From positions 1-64,000 of the forward strand of contig NZ_WHNY01000005.1 of the NCBI RefSeq assembly GCF_013141695.1: a stretch of DNA of 64,000 nt, given 5' to 3'. Shown here in pieces: positions 1 to 9,853 of the stretch. A model generated the notes under the pieces. The model was not told where the DNA came from. It ran no database searches and was given only the letters and a program-made list of their open reading frames with translations. The DNA comes from Paenibacillus plantarum (GTDB lineage: Bacteria > Bacillota > Bacilli > Paenibacillales > NBRC-103111). Both the position numbers and the translations under genes were made by a program. The first letter of the stretch is position 1, and each line of letters begins with the position of its first letter.

Positions 1-49
1 AAAGCGGCCCCGACGGCCGTCGCGCGCCGCCCTTGCTTGTGTTTTTGTG

Positions 50-64
50 CGCCCAGCATGGGCG
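50..64. other. Short perfect hairpin beside the deacetylase stop codon
   Basis: CGCCCA and TGGGCG pair around a three-base loop, just beyond the deacetylase stop. On the plus strand an AT-rich stretch (ATTATTTTATG) follows, as in a weak terminator of an upstream plus-strand gene outside the window. The 35 bases before it are unusually GC-rich compared with everything else here. Origin is unknown; it may be the edge of an inserted element. Confidence 0.3.
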
Positions 65-65
65 A

Positions 66-776
66 TTATTTTATGTAATCTGGCAAGATAACCTCGCGGT
101 TCGTACCATAAAATATATCATCATGTCCGCTTATTCGTTGACAAAACTGTTCGAATTTATCCCATGAATTATGGATATCGAATTCATAACTGTGCCCCCA
201 TATATAAAAAATTTGCGGCTTATCAGGCTTTAAGGCAATAAAAGCTTCCGCAAGCTTCTCCATTTGCCCCCATTCTTGATGGTGATAAACAGTTGGATTA
301 AATCTAAATAGGTTGTCTTGCAGGTCAAAATGATAGGTAGATGTTGTTGTTCTTGCGTATTGGATGGCTGTTTGGTTTCTTATGACATTCGCAACGTAAT
401 CATTGTTGTTCACGCCCCCGCCTGGATAGGCCATACCAACCACATCATATCCCACGATTGCTTCCAAATTTCTACGATCTTCTTCCACCTGCTTCACGAT
501 CTCGGTTTCATCCAATTGAGTAAGAAGTGGGTGAGTTAAGGTGTGCGCTGCGACTTCATGTCCGAGGTAAACTTCTCTTACTTGATCTCTTTGAATTTTG
601 GTATGATTAACGGTTTGTCCTTCCCTGATAAGGGCGTTGTCCAATCCAAGGAGTTCCGAGTTAAGATTAAAAGTTGCTTTAAGTCCGTACTTATTAAAGA
701 TTTGAATCAAACGTATATCTTGGGTCACACCGTCATCATAGCTGAATGTAACAGCCTTCATTTTTCCGTTAAACAT
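66..776 (-). CDS. Polysaccharide deacetylase family protein (NodB/CE4-like), no signal peptide
   Basis: This 236-residue protein carries the NodB-homology motifs of carbohydrate esterase family 4, which removes N- or O-acetyl groups from sugars. Visible motifs are SYDDG near residues 12-16 (catalytic base and metal Asp), HTLTHP near 78-83 (the two metal His) and AYPGG near 117. The start is placed at the ATG at 776 because AAGGAGG lies 6 nt upstream on the minus strand; an upstream in-frame ATG at 782 abuts that ribosome site and is unlikely. There is no signal peptide, so it probably acts on imported oligosaccharides in the cytoplasm. It is divergent from the GH9-like/GH95 operon and shares the intergenic region that holds the operator at 875-956. 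Substrate is not evident from sequence. Confidence 0.85.
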   Translation of the reverse strand: MFNGKMKAVTFSYDDGVTQDIRLIQIFNKYGLKATFNLNSELLGLDNALIREGQTVNHTKIQRDQVREVYLGHEVAAHTLTHPLLTQLDETEIVKQVEEDRRNLEAIVGYDVVGMAYPGGGVNNNDYVANVIRNQTAIQYARTTTSTYHFDLQDNLFRFNPTVYHHQEWGQMEKLAEAFIALKPDKPQIFYIWGHSYEFDIHNSWDKFEQFCQRISGHDDIFYGTNREVILPDYIK

Positions 777-874
777 GTACATCCTCCTTAACTTCTTGCG
801 TATTTCTCCGACCGTATCATCGAAAGAAATCACTGTCAATCCTAACTTTCCATTAACCTCCTAATTAGGTGAGT

Positions 875-956
875 AGTAAGTAAATTTGTTACTGATGATG
901 AGTAAATCTATTCCTTACTTTATAGGCAATTCATAGGTCATAATGGATTACAACCA
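875..956 (+). promoter_or_regulatory. Operator-promoter copy A (tandem repeat operator plus -10)
   Basis: Two direct repeats, AGTAAATTTGTTACT at 879-893 and AGTAAATCTATTCCTTA at 901-917, start 22 bp apart, two helical turns. A -10-like CATAAT lies at 939-944, 38 bp after the second repeat starts, and no good -35 is present, as expected where an activator bound next to the promoter replaces it. The sequence is nearly identical to 6210-6292 through the presumed start site and matches 13223-13287 in repeats and spacing. It drives the GH9-like/GH95 operon. The AraC-type response regulator encoded at 11660 is the obvious candidate to bind it (inference). Confidence 0.75.
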
Positions 957-1065
957 AATGAGTGCTCGAACAAACGCACATGAATTGCAGCGTTCTTGGA
1001 GCCTTTAATCAAGGAGAAAGCTGAGTAAGAACGTTCGATGTTTGGTAGCAGGGGGGATTTGAACA

Positions 1066-3822
1066 TTGGATTATTCAATCATGATAGATTGCTGGGATAA
1101 ATCATGTCTCATCCAAGGAAATTGGTTTCCGTCCAAGCTCAGAGGGAACAGGGAAAGAGATACAATTTACTCAATAACTGCTGGAAGCTCTCTCTTTTTT
1201 GTACCACGATTAGAAAATTCTGGTGTCTATAAGGTATCCGTTTACGTAATCAAGGCATTCGGGGAACAGCACTATGAAATCATTCATGATGGTACCAGCA
1301 CTTGGGCAACAACTTCTTCAACTGCTGGTGAAGAGGGCTGGACAGAATTAGGTAGGTATATGTTTAGAGCTGATGGCAGCGAGTATATCAAATTGATCTC
1401 GCAGAACGGATGTACACGGGGGACGTCGATTATGCTGGAACTCACCGAGGAAGTGAGGATTTTGGCTAATATGGGTGAATTTATAAGTAAACCTTCATCA
1501 GCTAAAGGAGTTCCGTCCCCAGATTTTTTTAATATGGCAGGTGAAATTCTAGACTGTACAACCGCCACATACACGGAGTCGGGATGCTGGCAAGATGCAC
1601 TACTTGAGAATTATAAGGGTGAAAGCAGGACCAGAATGTCTTCGACACGGGGAGATTCCGTGAAATGGTTCATAACGACACCAATGCTATCTGCACAAGA
1701 AGAGGGCAATTTTGCTGTGTATGTTTGGATGCCTTACGGGAATAGCAGCGGGGCAAGTGTAAAATATTCGGTTCAAACATTGAATGGTCTTTGGGTCAAG
1801 GAACTCAGCCAGGAAAAGCACTATCGAGGCGGTTGGGAAAAATTGGTAACTGTGCGTGCATCTGGGGACACAGGTTTTGGGGTCATCTTGGAGGTATTGT
1901 CTGAGACGGATACCTATGCGTCGGCCATTAAGCTAGTTCGGACGGAAGCAGCGGAGGATGCCGCTGCGAATATGATGAGTGAAGCGGATACAGAAACGGT
2001 CGCTGTTCTTGTTAATCAATCCGGATACGATATAGGTAGAGCCAAGAGAGCAACGATTGTGAATATCCCTGACGAAACACCATTTTTTATCAAGGATGCC
2101 CTGACAAATGAAACGGTTTATACAGGAAAAGTCGTCAATCATCTCGCAGATTTTTCAAACCTGAATCCCGATAGCAAAAGTATGTATTATGTGGAGTCGG
2201 GCGGGGCTGTATCGTATACGTTTACAGTGGCAAATAGTTGGATCCAGCGCGTATCCGTTCCTGCTGCTCTTGCTTTCATGAACCATGCTAGGAATGATGC
2301 CTGGCTTCCTGGGCTTACTAGTATTGCCTGGCGCGACAGCCATCAATTTTCTTTTGAACTAGGCTCTCTGGCAATGTTATATATGTCGAATCCGTCATTG
2401 TACGACAACATGTCGCGAACCATTGTCCAATTAGATCTGACGATGTTTGAGAACTTGAAAACGCAGAATGAGCCGGATATTATTTGGCTGATGAAGTTCG
2501 CTGCAGAGCGATATTATGACTTGAAGGTGAATCATTCGCATGCTTTACATCCTCTCATTAAGGAGCAATTATCTTATTTTATCTATATGTTTCCTCATAT
2601 TAAGGCGTATGTGTCGGAGGAGGAATACGTAAGAATCAGAGATTTTACAATCGAGGAGTGGACTTCGTCCGATCAGACAAATACGCTGAAATGGTACGAC
2701 ATTGCAGGTGAAAAATATAACCTCATGGAGGTTCAGACTGCATGTGGAGGAATTAAGGGTTCTTTCCCACCTGGGCATGCCATCGTCCCGAACCTGTTGA
2801 TGTACGAAGTAGTCAAACGGGATCGACTTGGCGGAGAGGAGCTGTATTTCGAGGCAGCTTATAGAAATTGTGAATATATACTTGACCATATTGATATAGC
2901 AAGTCCTTATTATTCCAAAGGTCAACGAATGAGTGAGCACATCGTCATGGAAAATCTAGCTTACTTTCAGGAGATGTACCCGCAACAGGCGCCGGCAAAA
3001 TTGATAACTGAAATCAATCGTTGGGCGAAAAAAATGATCGCGCGCTCCGCAAACATGTGGGATATGAGGATGGCATCTTCTGTCTCTGCTGGCGATGAGC
3101 AGGATTTTTGGACAGGAGCGGCATACGCCAAGTCCAATGACCCTCAAATAACGGCGCTTATGAACGAGCCAGGAAGTGAGGCGGGGATTCAGGCAGCAAT
3201 GTTTGCGGCTGCCAGAGTTATCGACGACCCACAAGTGGCCGGACGGCTGAAAGAAATTGGCATTGCAGGAATCGATCATATGTTCGGACGTAATCCTTAT
3301 GGCAGAATGTTCTTTTACGATGCGAAAAGAGATATCGAAGGGGCTCATTCAGGATGGTTCTCCAAACATGAAGTTGCTGGAAATGGTCGACTTGGTGATG
3401 TTCCCGGGCGAATTGACGCTTCTCCGAAAGAATCGGCATACCCCTTTAAACCAAAAGCAGATCCGGGATATGTTGAAGGCTGGGTTGCTTTCAACTCAGC
3501 TTGGAATTGTTCCATTGCATATAGCGCAGGAGATGACATAGAGATTTCGCTCAATAAGGCCCGAGCAAGAGTGGGGGAATGGATTCAAGTCCGCTTAAGG
3601 GCACCTATTCATATGGATAGTGAAAAAGTAGAAACTGCAACGATACAAGTGACGGATTCGATTTCAGGCAAATGTGATTGCTTAAGTTTAAGAGAAGAGA
3701 TCCAAGACAGTATGCATTTCACTGGAGTGTACCTTGTTCCGGAAGGCATGGGTTTGGAATTTTCGTACGGATATGGATTGTTTAAGAAAGTGGCAAAGTT
3801 AAAGATTATTTCAGAACTATAA
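1066..3822 (+). CDS. GH9-like glycoside hydrolase with two N-terminal golvesin-like domains, cytoplasmic
   Basis: The 918-residue protein begins with two beta-sandwich domains of the golvesin/Xly-CBD type (about 6-125 and 155-292). A cellulase N-terminal Ig-like segment follows (VNQSGYDIGRAKRA from about 316), then an alpha-helical barrel region resembling family GH9. GH9 hallmarks near the C-terminus are HMFGRNPYGR (about 738) and VEGWVAFNSAW (about 804), the latter placing a Glu where GH9 has its catalytic acid. The usual DAGDY motif is not obvious; RDSHQ near 423 may be its counterpart. TTG at 1066 is chosen with GGGGGGA upstream; ATG 1081 is the alternative. There is no signal peptide, unusual for GH9, so it likely cleaves imported oligosaccharides. 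It is 26 bp upstream of the GH95 gene in the same operon. The exact activity is unknown. Confidence 0.72.
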   Translation: MDYSIMIDCWDKSCLIQGNWFPSKLRGNRERDTIYSITAGSSLFFVPRLENSGVYKVSVYVIKAFGEQHYEIIHDGTSTWATTSSTAGEEGWTELGRYMFRADGSEYIKLISQNGCTRGTSIMLELTEEVRILANMGEFISKPSSAKGVPSPDFFNMAGEILDCTTATYTESGCWQDALLENYKGESRTRMSSTRGDSVKWFITTPMLSAQEEGNFAVYVWMPYGNSSGASVKYSVQTLNGLWVKELSQEKHYRGGWEKLVTVRASGDTGFGVILEVLSETDTYASAIKLVRTEAAEDAAANMMSEADTETVAVLVNQSGYDIGRAKRATIVNIPDETPFFIKDALTNETVYTGKVVNHLADFSNLNPDSKSMYYVESGGAVSYTFTVANSWIQRVSVPAALAFMNHARNDAWLPGLTSIAWRDSHQFSFELGSLAMLYMSNPSLYDNMSRTIVQLDLTMFENLKTQNEPDIIWLMKFAAERYYDLKVNHSHALHPLIKEQLSYFIYMFPHIKAYVSEEEYVRIRDFTIEEWTSSDQTNTLKWYDIAGEKYNLMEVQTACGGIKGSFPPGHAIVPNLLMYEVVKRDRLGGEELYFEAAYRNCEYILDHIDIASPYYSKGQRMSEHIVMENLAYFQEMYPQQAPAKLITEINRWAKKMIARSANMWDMRMASSVSAGDEQDFWTGAAYAKSNDPQITALMNEPGSEAGIQAAMFAAARVIDDPQVAGRLKEIGIAGIDHMFGRNPYGRMFFYDAKRDIEGAHSGWFSKHEVAGNGRLGDVPGRIDASPKESAYPFKPKADPGYVEGWVAFNSAWNCSIAYSAGDDIEISLNKARARVGEWIQVRLRAPIHMDSEKVETATIQVTDSISGKCDCLSLREEIQDSMHFTGVYLVPEGMGLEFSYGYGLFKKVAKLKIISEL

Positions 3823-3848
3823 GACATCGGCATAGGAGGTATAAAGAA

Positions 3849-6134
3849 ATGAGTAATGCAAAGGCACATTGGCGTCTCTGGTATGATCGTCCCGCTGAAC
3901 AATGGACGGACGCGCTACCGGTAGGAAACGGCAAAATCGGAGGTATGATTTACGGAGGCATTCATGAGGAACGAATCGGACTGAACGAAGAAACGGTGTG
4001 GTCGGGTAAGCCGCATTACGACGCGAGCCCTAGTGTGCTGCAAACGATCGACCAAGTTAGAAACTTGCTGTTTGAAGGAGACTACCGCACAGCGCATGAG
4101 TTGGCGGAACAATCGATGAGAACACCGCTTAACCCGTATTACGGCAATTATCAACCGTTGGGAGATCTGTATATCAAATTGGACTTGCCTCCTAGGGATA
4201 TAACGAAGTATCACAGAGAATTGGATATCGACCAAGCCATCTGTAGAACAAGCTTCTATGTAGGAGAAACTTGCTATACGCGGGAGGTTATTTGCAGCAA
4301 CCCTGATCAAGTTATGGTAATTCGCTTGGAAGCCAGTGATACCCCTTCTCTAAGCGGCTGTCTTCGGATGGAGCGTGAATCTGGAGCAAGTGTATATCAG
4401 AATGGCGCAAGCGGGCTGGCTCTTCGTGGCGAATGTGAGTACGAAGGTGTGAAATTCGATGCAAGTGTGGAAGTGCATTCCGAAGGGGGAATATGTTATT
4501 CAACAAGTGATTCCGTCATATTCAGGGAATGCAAGGCCATTACGGTGTATGTGACCGCAAATACGACATACCGCCATAAGGACCCTCTAGAAGTAAACAA
4601 ATCGCTGCTTCATTTGGCGGGCATGAAATCATGGGAACAATTGAAGACGGATCATAGTAGCGACTACCAATCCTTGTTTCACCGTATGGATATCGATTTG
4701 GGTGCGGACCGGTACCAAGAGCTTCCAACAAATGAACGTCTATCCCAATTGAAATTCGTTCAGGATGATCTCTATTTGACGGCACTGTATGTTCAGTATG
4801 GCCGTTATCTGTTAATTGCCAGTTCACGGAAAGGAACCCTGCCTGCTAATTTGCAAGGCATTTGGAACGATAGCTTTACACCGCCTTGGTTCTCGGATTA
4901 TACGATAAACATTAATGCGCAGATGAATTATTGGCATGCCGAAACGTGCAACCTATCCGAGCTGCACGAACCGTTGTTTGATCTCATGGATACACTCGTT
5001 GAGCCAGGACGCAAGGCTGCCAAAGAGCGCTACGGCTGCGGCGGAGTGGTGCTCAGCACGCGGACGAATCCTTGGCTTAATACGTCGCTTCGGGCAACTT
5101 CTTCACTGCTCTGGCAGGAAGGAGCAGCTTGGCTAAGTAGGCATTATTGGGATCATTATCTATTTACAGGCGATATCGAGCTGTTGGAGCAAAGGGCTTA
5201 TCCGTTCATGAAGGAAGCAGCCCTGTTTTATCTTGATTTCATGGTCGAGCATCCGATTTACGGATGGCTTGTCACTGGTCCGACAACATCGCCGGAGAAT
5301 AAGTTTTTAGCTGCAGACGGTATGGTAACTGCACTCGATATGAGTCCAACAATGGCTGTTCAAATTATAGACGATTTGTTCGAAAACTGTATCCGGGCAA
5401 GCGAGGAGCTTGGGTTGGATTATGATTTCAGGGAGCTGCTCATTCGGAAACGTTCACAATTGCCTCCGATGCAGGTCGGGAAATTCAGGCAACTGCAAGA
5501 ATGGCTTATGGATCATGAGGAGACAGAGCTAGGGCACCGGCATATTTCACATTTGTTCGGTTTATTTCCGGGGCACAGCATTAGCTACAAAACACCAGAT
5601 TTGCTCCATGCTGCCCGAACTACGCTCAATAGAAGACTTAGTCACGGAGGCGGACATACGGGTTGGAGCTGCGCTTGGATCATTAACTTATGGGCGCATT
5701 TGGGAGAAGGAGAACTGGCCAACCAGTATATCAAGACGCTGTTTACCCACTCGACGCATAACAACCTTTTTGACAACCATCCGCCTTTTCAAATCGATGG
5801 AAATTTCGGGGCGGCGGCAGGCATCGTAGAAATGCTTATGCAGAGTGATGAAGACGAAATTCGGCTACTGCCTGCGCTTCCTGCTGAATGGGCGAACGGA
5901 AGCATTCGCGGTATTTGTGCGAGGAACGGATTTGAGTTAGAACTTCACTGGAGTGATAGTGTTCTTGATAAGGCGGTCATCCATTCCAAGCTGGGTCGCC
6001 GCTGCCGGGTAAGGTACGCTTTTGAAGCGGGGATTGAAGTACAATGTGCGAAGGAGTCAATTCCAATTAGTATCGTAAATGGGACACTGGCGTTTGACAC
6101 ACAACCTGGAGAACAGTATCGCCTTTTGTTTTAA
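3849..6134 (+). CDS. Glycoside hydrolase family 95 (alpha-L-fucosidase type)
   Basis: This 761-residue protein matches GH95 along its full length. The N-terminal sandwich domain opens with ALPVGNGKIGGMIYGG and GLNEETVWSGKP. The helical barrel carries NINAQMNYW (about 354-362), TSPEN (Glu about 482) and FQIDGNFG (Asp about 649). These correspond to the Asn, Glu and Asp positions used in the inverting mechanism of the characterised bifidobacterial fucosidase. Family members cleave alpha-1,2-linked L-fucose or L-galactose. The start ATG has TAGGAGGT 8 nt upstream. There is no signal peptide, so it is intracellular. It is co-transcribed with the GH9-like gene, which suggests a fucose- or galactose-decorated oligosaccharide as substrate of the locus. 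Confidence 0.9.
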   Translation: MSNAKAHWRLWYDRPAEQWTDALPVGNGKIGGMIYGGIHEERIGLNEETVWSGKPHYDASPSVLQTIDQVRNLLFEGDYRTAHELAEQSMRTPLNPYYGNYQPLGDLYIKLDLPPRDITKYHRELDIDQAICRTSFYVGETCYTREVICSNPDQVMVIRLEASDTPSLSGCLRMERESGASVYQNGASGLALRGECEYEGVKFDASVEVHSEGGICYSTSDSVIFRECKAITVYVTANTTYRHKDPLEVNKSLLHLAGMKSWEQLKTDHSSDYQSLFHRMDIDLGADRYQELPTNERLSQLKFVQDDLYLTALYVQYGRYLLIASSRKGTLPANLQGIWNDSFTPPWFSDYTININAQMNYWHAETCNLSELHEPLFDLMDTLVEPGRKAAKERYGCGGVVLSTRTNPWLNTSLRATSSLLWQEGAAWLSRHYWDHYLFTGDIELLEQRAYPFMKEAALFYLDFMVEHPIYGWLVTGPTTSPENKFLAADGMVTALDMSPTMAVQIIDDLFENCIRASEELGLDYDFRELLIRKRSQLPPMQVGKFRQLQEWLMDHEETELGHRHISHLFGLFPGHSISYKTPDLLHAARTTLNRRLSHGGGHTGWSCAWIINLWAHLGEGELANQYIKTLFTHSTHNNLFDNHPPFQIDGNFGAAAGIVEMLMQSDEDEIRLLPALPAEWANGSIRGICARNGFELELHWSDSVLDKAVIHSKLGRRCRVRYAFEAGIEVQCAKESIPISIVNGTLAFDTQPGEQYRLLF

Positions 6135-6137
6135 TAC

Positions 6138-6174
6138 AGAGAACCTTTGCCTGAAGAAGGCAGAGGTTTCTTCG
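6138..6174 (+). terminator. Terminator after GH95
   Basis: AACCTTTGCCT pairs with AGGCAGAGGTT across a short loop, followed by TTCTTCGTGT. It separates the hydrolase operon from the transporter promoter at 6210. Confidence 0.6.
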
Positions 6175-6209
6175 TGTCTAGGCGTTGTTATCTCAATTAT
6201 TCAGCTGGA

Positions 6210-6292
6210 AGTAAGTAAATTTGTTACTGATGATGAGTAAATCTATTCCTTATTTCTAGGAGCCTTATAGGTGATAATTGAGTTACAGCCAA
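6210..6292 (+). promoter_or_regulatory. Operator-promoter copy B
   Basis: Repeats AGTAAATTTGTTACT (6214-6228) and AGTAAATCTATTCCTTA (6236-6252) are again 22 bp apart. A GATAAT -10 lies at 6273-6278, 37 bp after the second repeat starts. Similarity to copy A continues past the -10 (TTACARCCAA), so the whole promoter looks duplicated. The leader to the permease start is only about 35 nt. Confidence 0.75.
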
Positions 6293-6313
6293 GAAATAAA
6301 GGAGGTCTTGTAA

Positions 6314-7210
6314 TTGGCAACATTATGGAAGAATAGAGTGCTCTACATCATGCTTTTGCCACTGGTGGCGTGGTATATCATTTTCAAGTACGTGCCAATG
6401 TATGGCGTTATCATCGCATTTAAGGATTACAGTATTATGTCAGGGATTGGCGGATCCGATTGGGCTAATCCATGGTACAAGCACTTCAAGATGTTTTTTG
6501 ACTCGCCTTATTTCGCGCAGTTGCTCACAAATACACTGTTAATCAGTTGCTATAAGCTGGTATTTACCATGGCGCCGTCCATCATACTGGCCATCCTGCT
6601 GAATGAGTGTCGGAACGTTTTCTTGAAGCGATGGGTGCAAACGTTGAGCTACATGCCTCATTTCTTGTCTTGGGTCATCGTTTATGGAATTGCTTTGGCG
6701 TTTTTTTCCGAGACTAACGGACTGGTCAACCGCTGGATCGGGGATCTAGGGCATAACACAATCCCTTTTCTTAGTTCGCCGGATTGGTTTCGTTCCCTTC
6801 TGGTCGGAACGGATGTTTGGAAGGACCTTGGCTGGGGAGCGATTATTTATTTAGCTGCGATAGCCGGCATTGACCCTTCGCTTTATGAAGCGGCTATGAT
6901 GGACGGGGCGGGACGCCTTCGGAGAATCTGGAACATTACTCTTCCTGGAATTGCAAACGTTATCGCTTTGCTCTTGATTTTAAGATTGGGACACGTTATG
7001 GACGCTGGGTTTGAACAAATTTATATTTTCTATAATGTTCGGGTCTACTCTGTAGGAGATATCATCGATACTTGGGTGTATCGTACAGGGCTAGAGCAGC
7101 TGAACTTCAGTTTGGCAGCTGCAGTAGGTTTGTTCAAATCAGTAATTGGCATGGTGCTTGTACTTAGCGCCAATAAGCTTGCAAAGAGATGGGGTGGAAG
7201 CATATGGTAG
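6314..7210 (+). CDS. ABC sugar transporter permease, LplB family
   Basis: This 298-residue multi-spanning membrane protein is one of two permease subunits of a CUT1-type oligosaccharide importer. It shows the LplB-type N-terminus (FKYVPMYGVIIAFKDY) and the EAA loop YEAAMMDGAGRLRRIWNITL (about 196-215) that contacts the ATPase. The TTG start has GGAGG 8 nt upstream. It lies directly behind operator copy B. The following permease gene overlaps its stop codon, showing translational coupling. No ATPase gene is in the locus, as is usual for systems energised by a shared MsmX-type ATPase encoded elsewhere. Confidence 0.92.
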   Translation: MATLWKNRVLYIMLLPLVAWYIIFKYVPMYGVIIAFKDYSIMSGIGGSDWANPWYKHFKMFFDSPYFAQLLTNTLLISCYKLVFTMAPSIILAILLNECRNVFLKRWVQTLSYMPHFLSWVIVYGIALAFFSETNGLVNRWIGDLGHNTIPFLSSPDWFRSLLVGTDVWKDLGWGAIIYLAAIAGIDPSLYEAAMMDGAGRLRRIWNITLPGIANVIALLLILRLGHVMDAGFEQIYIFYNVRVYSVGDIIDTWVYRTGLEQLNFSLAAAVGLFKSVIGMVLVLSANKLAKRWGGSIW

Positions 7211-8064
7211 TCAGTCGCGGGGAACGTGTATCGGGTGCAGCTATTAATTTGATTCTTGGTTTCGTAGGAATTATAAGTCTCTTTCCGCTGTTATTCGTAG
7301 TATCGATGTCACTGACGCCTTATGGCGAAGTTATTAAAAACGGAGGATTTCTGATTATTCCTAAATCCATTACGTTTGAAGCCTACAAATATCTCTTTCA
7401 AACCAAAGAGTTGCCGCAAGCGATGCTGGTTTCCATCTTTACGGCTACAGTAGGGACAGGGATCAACTTGTTGCTTACAATGCTTGGTGCGTACCCGCTG
7501 AGTAGGAAATCGCTTCCGGGCCGATCGGCTATACTGTTACTGATTGTATTTACAATGCTGTTTGGCGGCGGCTTAGTACCGACTTATTTGTTGGTCAAAT
7601 CCTTAGGTATGTTAAATACCCTATGGGCGTTGATCATTCCGAGCGCAGTCGCAACGTATAACCTTTTGATTATGAAAACATTTTTCGAAGGACTCCCTGA
7701 GGAATTGTTCGAGTCCGCACGAATCGATGGCGCTAGCGATTTAACGATTTTGTTTCGTATCGTCGTTCCGTTGTCCGTGCCCTCGTTGTTGACCATCGGG
7801 TTATTCTATGCCGTATCCAATTGGAACAGCTTTTTCTCGGCTGTTATCTACATCACCGACCCGAATTTAAATCCACTGCAAATCGTTGTACGTAAACTAT
7901 TGCTCTTGAGCAATTCCGTCGAAAATACAACGGATATCGTTGTACCAACGCCGACTTTGCAAATGGCGGCAGTCATCATAGCCAGTCTGCCCGTACTCAT
8001 GGTGTACCCGTTTATACAGAAACACTTTACAAAAGGTGTATTAATCGGAGCTGTCAAGGGATGA
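7204..8064 (+). CDS. ABC sugar transporter permease, LplC/YtcP family
   Basis: This 286-residue membrane protein is the second permease subunit. The EAA-type loop ELFESARIDGASDLTILFRI is visible. The ATG at 7204 overlaps the end of the lplB-like gene (ATGGTAG) and has GGGGTGG 6 nt upstream; the longer reading from 7189 is less likely. It would form the channel with the preceding permease and receive substrate from the lipoprotein encoded next. Confidence 0.92.
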   Translation: MVVSRGERVSGAAINLILGFVGIISLFPLLFVVSMSLTPYGEVIKNGGFLIIPKSITFEAYKYLFQTKELPQAMLVSIFTATVGTGINLLLTMLGAYPLSRKSLPGRSAILLLIVFTMLFGGGLVPTYLLVKSLGMLNTLWALIIPSAVATYNLLIMKTFFEGLPEELFESARIDGASDLTILFRIVVPLSVPSLLTIGLFYAVSNWNSFFSAVIYITDPNLNPLQIVVRKLLLLSNSVENTTDIVVPTPTLQMAAVIIASLPVLMVYPFIQKHFTKGVLIGAVKG

Positions 8065-8149
8065 TTCGTTGTGTACCGCATTATTTTCGCGCTAAGAGAG
8101 GGCGAACCGTTGCGTTCACATATATAATAGTCATGAAAGAAGGGGTAAC

Positions 8150-9688
8150 ATGAAAAAACATATGAGAAAAAATGCAGTAGTAGCCATTATCCTATCCACT
8201 AGTTTGCTAGCAGCATGTTCGAACACCAGTCCTTCAGCAGAAACAACATCAAAGGGGGAGGCGTCGAGCAAACCGTCCGCGGCTCCTATGAAGATTGAAA
8301 TCATGCAAGATGAGACGGTCACCTCAGCAGATGGTCCTGGTTTTCCAAAGGATGATTTCGTCAAGAATGAATTGAATAAGAAGTTGAATATCGACTTGAC
8401 GATGACCTTGGATACGAGCGATTATTTGGCCAAACTGAACACGAGAATGGCAGGTGGAAACTTTCCGGATGTCATGCTGCTTATGAAAGAGCAAGTTCAG
8501 CAGTACGCCCAGAACGGTGTATTGCTTGATATGGGGCCCTATCTCGATAAATTGACCGATTATAAGAAATTCGTAGGTGCAGACGATGTGAAGAAGGGGG
8601 TTGTAAGCGGCAAGCAATATGCGCTGCCTAAGGCACCTGGATTTGCAACGAATACGTATTGGATTCGTAAGGACTGGCTTGATAAATTAAATTTGGCTGT
8701 GCCTACTACGGTCGATGAACTGTTTAATGTGGCGAAGGCATTTACCGAGAATGACCCTGACGGAAACGGCAAGAAGGATACACTCGGCATTACGGGGGTC
8801 GGCATAGATACATTTGGTCCTGTTTTTGGAGCTTACGGCGTCACGGCAAGTGCTGCAACGCTAACGGTTTTGAATAAAGATAAAATTGTTAATTCACTTT
8901 ATGATCCAGCCATGAAAGATGCTTTAACGACAGTTAAAAAATTTATTGACGCCGGCGTTGTTGATCCTGAATTTATGAGTAACAAGCCTAATACTTCGAA
9001 AGATAAGGCATTCCAAGGGAAGATCGGCATTATTTTCGATGGCTGGAGCGGTATTATTAAAGAGGCGACGGTTAAGATCTGGAAGCAAGCAAATCCGAAT
9101 GCTGATTGGGTACAGCTCTCCGCACCGAAAGGACCTAACGGACTGCAATATGTTAGTAAAGTCGATATCGCTTCAACAGGCAAGATGCTTGCATTCCCGA
9201 AGGCACTAGAGAAACAACCAGAGAAAATCAATAAAATCATTGAGCTGCTCAATTACGTCTCGACAACAGAAGGCAACCGCTTGGTAGATTACGGACTCAA
9301 AGATGTTCACTACAAGGCCGATGGCGATAAGATTACCATTACGGATCAAGGCCTAAAGGAAAGCGGATATACATTCGTTTATCAATTAACAGGCCGACCA
9401 GAACTTGCCTACCTGCAAACCAAATTCCCGGGGCAAGCGAAGTATATCGAGTTTGAAAAGAACTTGCCGCGATTGCAGGTCATTGACAAGTTTATCGATA
9501 TGCCGAATGGTTACAACAAAGCCGATGCAGAGCGGTTCATTCAGGAGGAATTAACGAAATTCATTTATGATAAAACACCAATCACGGATTACAGTAAATT
9601 TCTTGCTACTTTAGAAAGTACATTTAGTTATAAGGTTTATACCGACGCTGTGACCAAGCAAGCGAAGGATCTTGGGCTCACGAAATAA
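8150..9688 (+). CDS. Extracellular oligosaccharide-binding lipoprotein, LplA family
   Basis: This 512-residue protein has a lipoprotein signal with lipobox LLAAC (Cys about residue 23), then a low-complexity Ser/Thr/Ala linker and a family 1-type solute-binding fold. It would capture the oligosaccharide outside the cell and hand it to the two permeases upstream. The ATG has AAGGGG 6-7 nt upstream. It is 85 bp after the permease pair and shows no operator copy of its own, so it is probably transcribed from copy B. Confidence 0.93.
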   Translation: MKKHMRKNAVVAIILSTSLLAACSNTSPSAETTSKGEASSKPSAAPMKIEIMQDETVTSADGPGFPKDDFVKNELNKKLNIDLTMTLDTSDYLAKLNTRMAGGNFPDVMLLMKEQVQQYAQNGVLLDMGPYLDKLTDYKKFVGADDVKKGVVSGKQYALPKAPGFATNTYWIRKDWLDKLNLAVPTTVDELFNVAKAFTENDPDGNGKKDTLGITGVGIDTFGPVFGAYGVTASAATLTVLNKDKIVNSLYDPAMKDALTTVKKFIDAGVVDPEFMSNKPNTSKDKAFQGKIGIIFDGWSGIIKEATVKIWKQANPNADWVQLSAPKGPNGLQYVSKVDIASTGKMLAFPKALEKQPEKINKIIELLNYVSTTEGNRLVDYGLKDVHYKADGDKITITDQGLKESGYTFVYQLTGRPELAYLQTKFPGQAKYIEFEKNLPRLQVIDKFIDMPNGYNKADAERFIQEELTKFIYDKTPITDYSKFLATLESTFSYKVYTDAVTKQAKDLGLTK

Positions 9689-9689
9689 A

Positions 9690-9732
9690 ATGAAGATCCC
9701 CCATTGTGCATGTTGCAATGGGGGATTTCATT
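9690..9732 (+). terminator. Terminator after lplA-like gene
   Basis: ATCCCCCATTG pairs with CAATGGGGGAT, followed by TTCATT. The T-tract is short, so partial read-through to the kinase gene is possible. Confidence 0.75.
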
Positions 9733-9853
9733 CAGAAGCAAATACTGGTAAATGTTGTGAGTGAGGAGATTATCTTTCACGACAAAGGGGGACATGCTAA
9801 GATAATTCTAAAGGCACACGTTGAATGAGGTGAAGTTCGAAAGGGGAAAGTGC

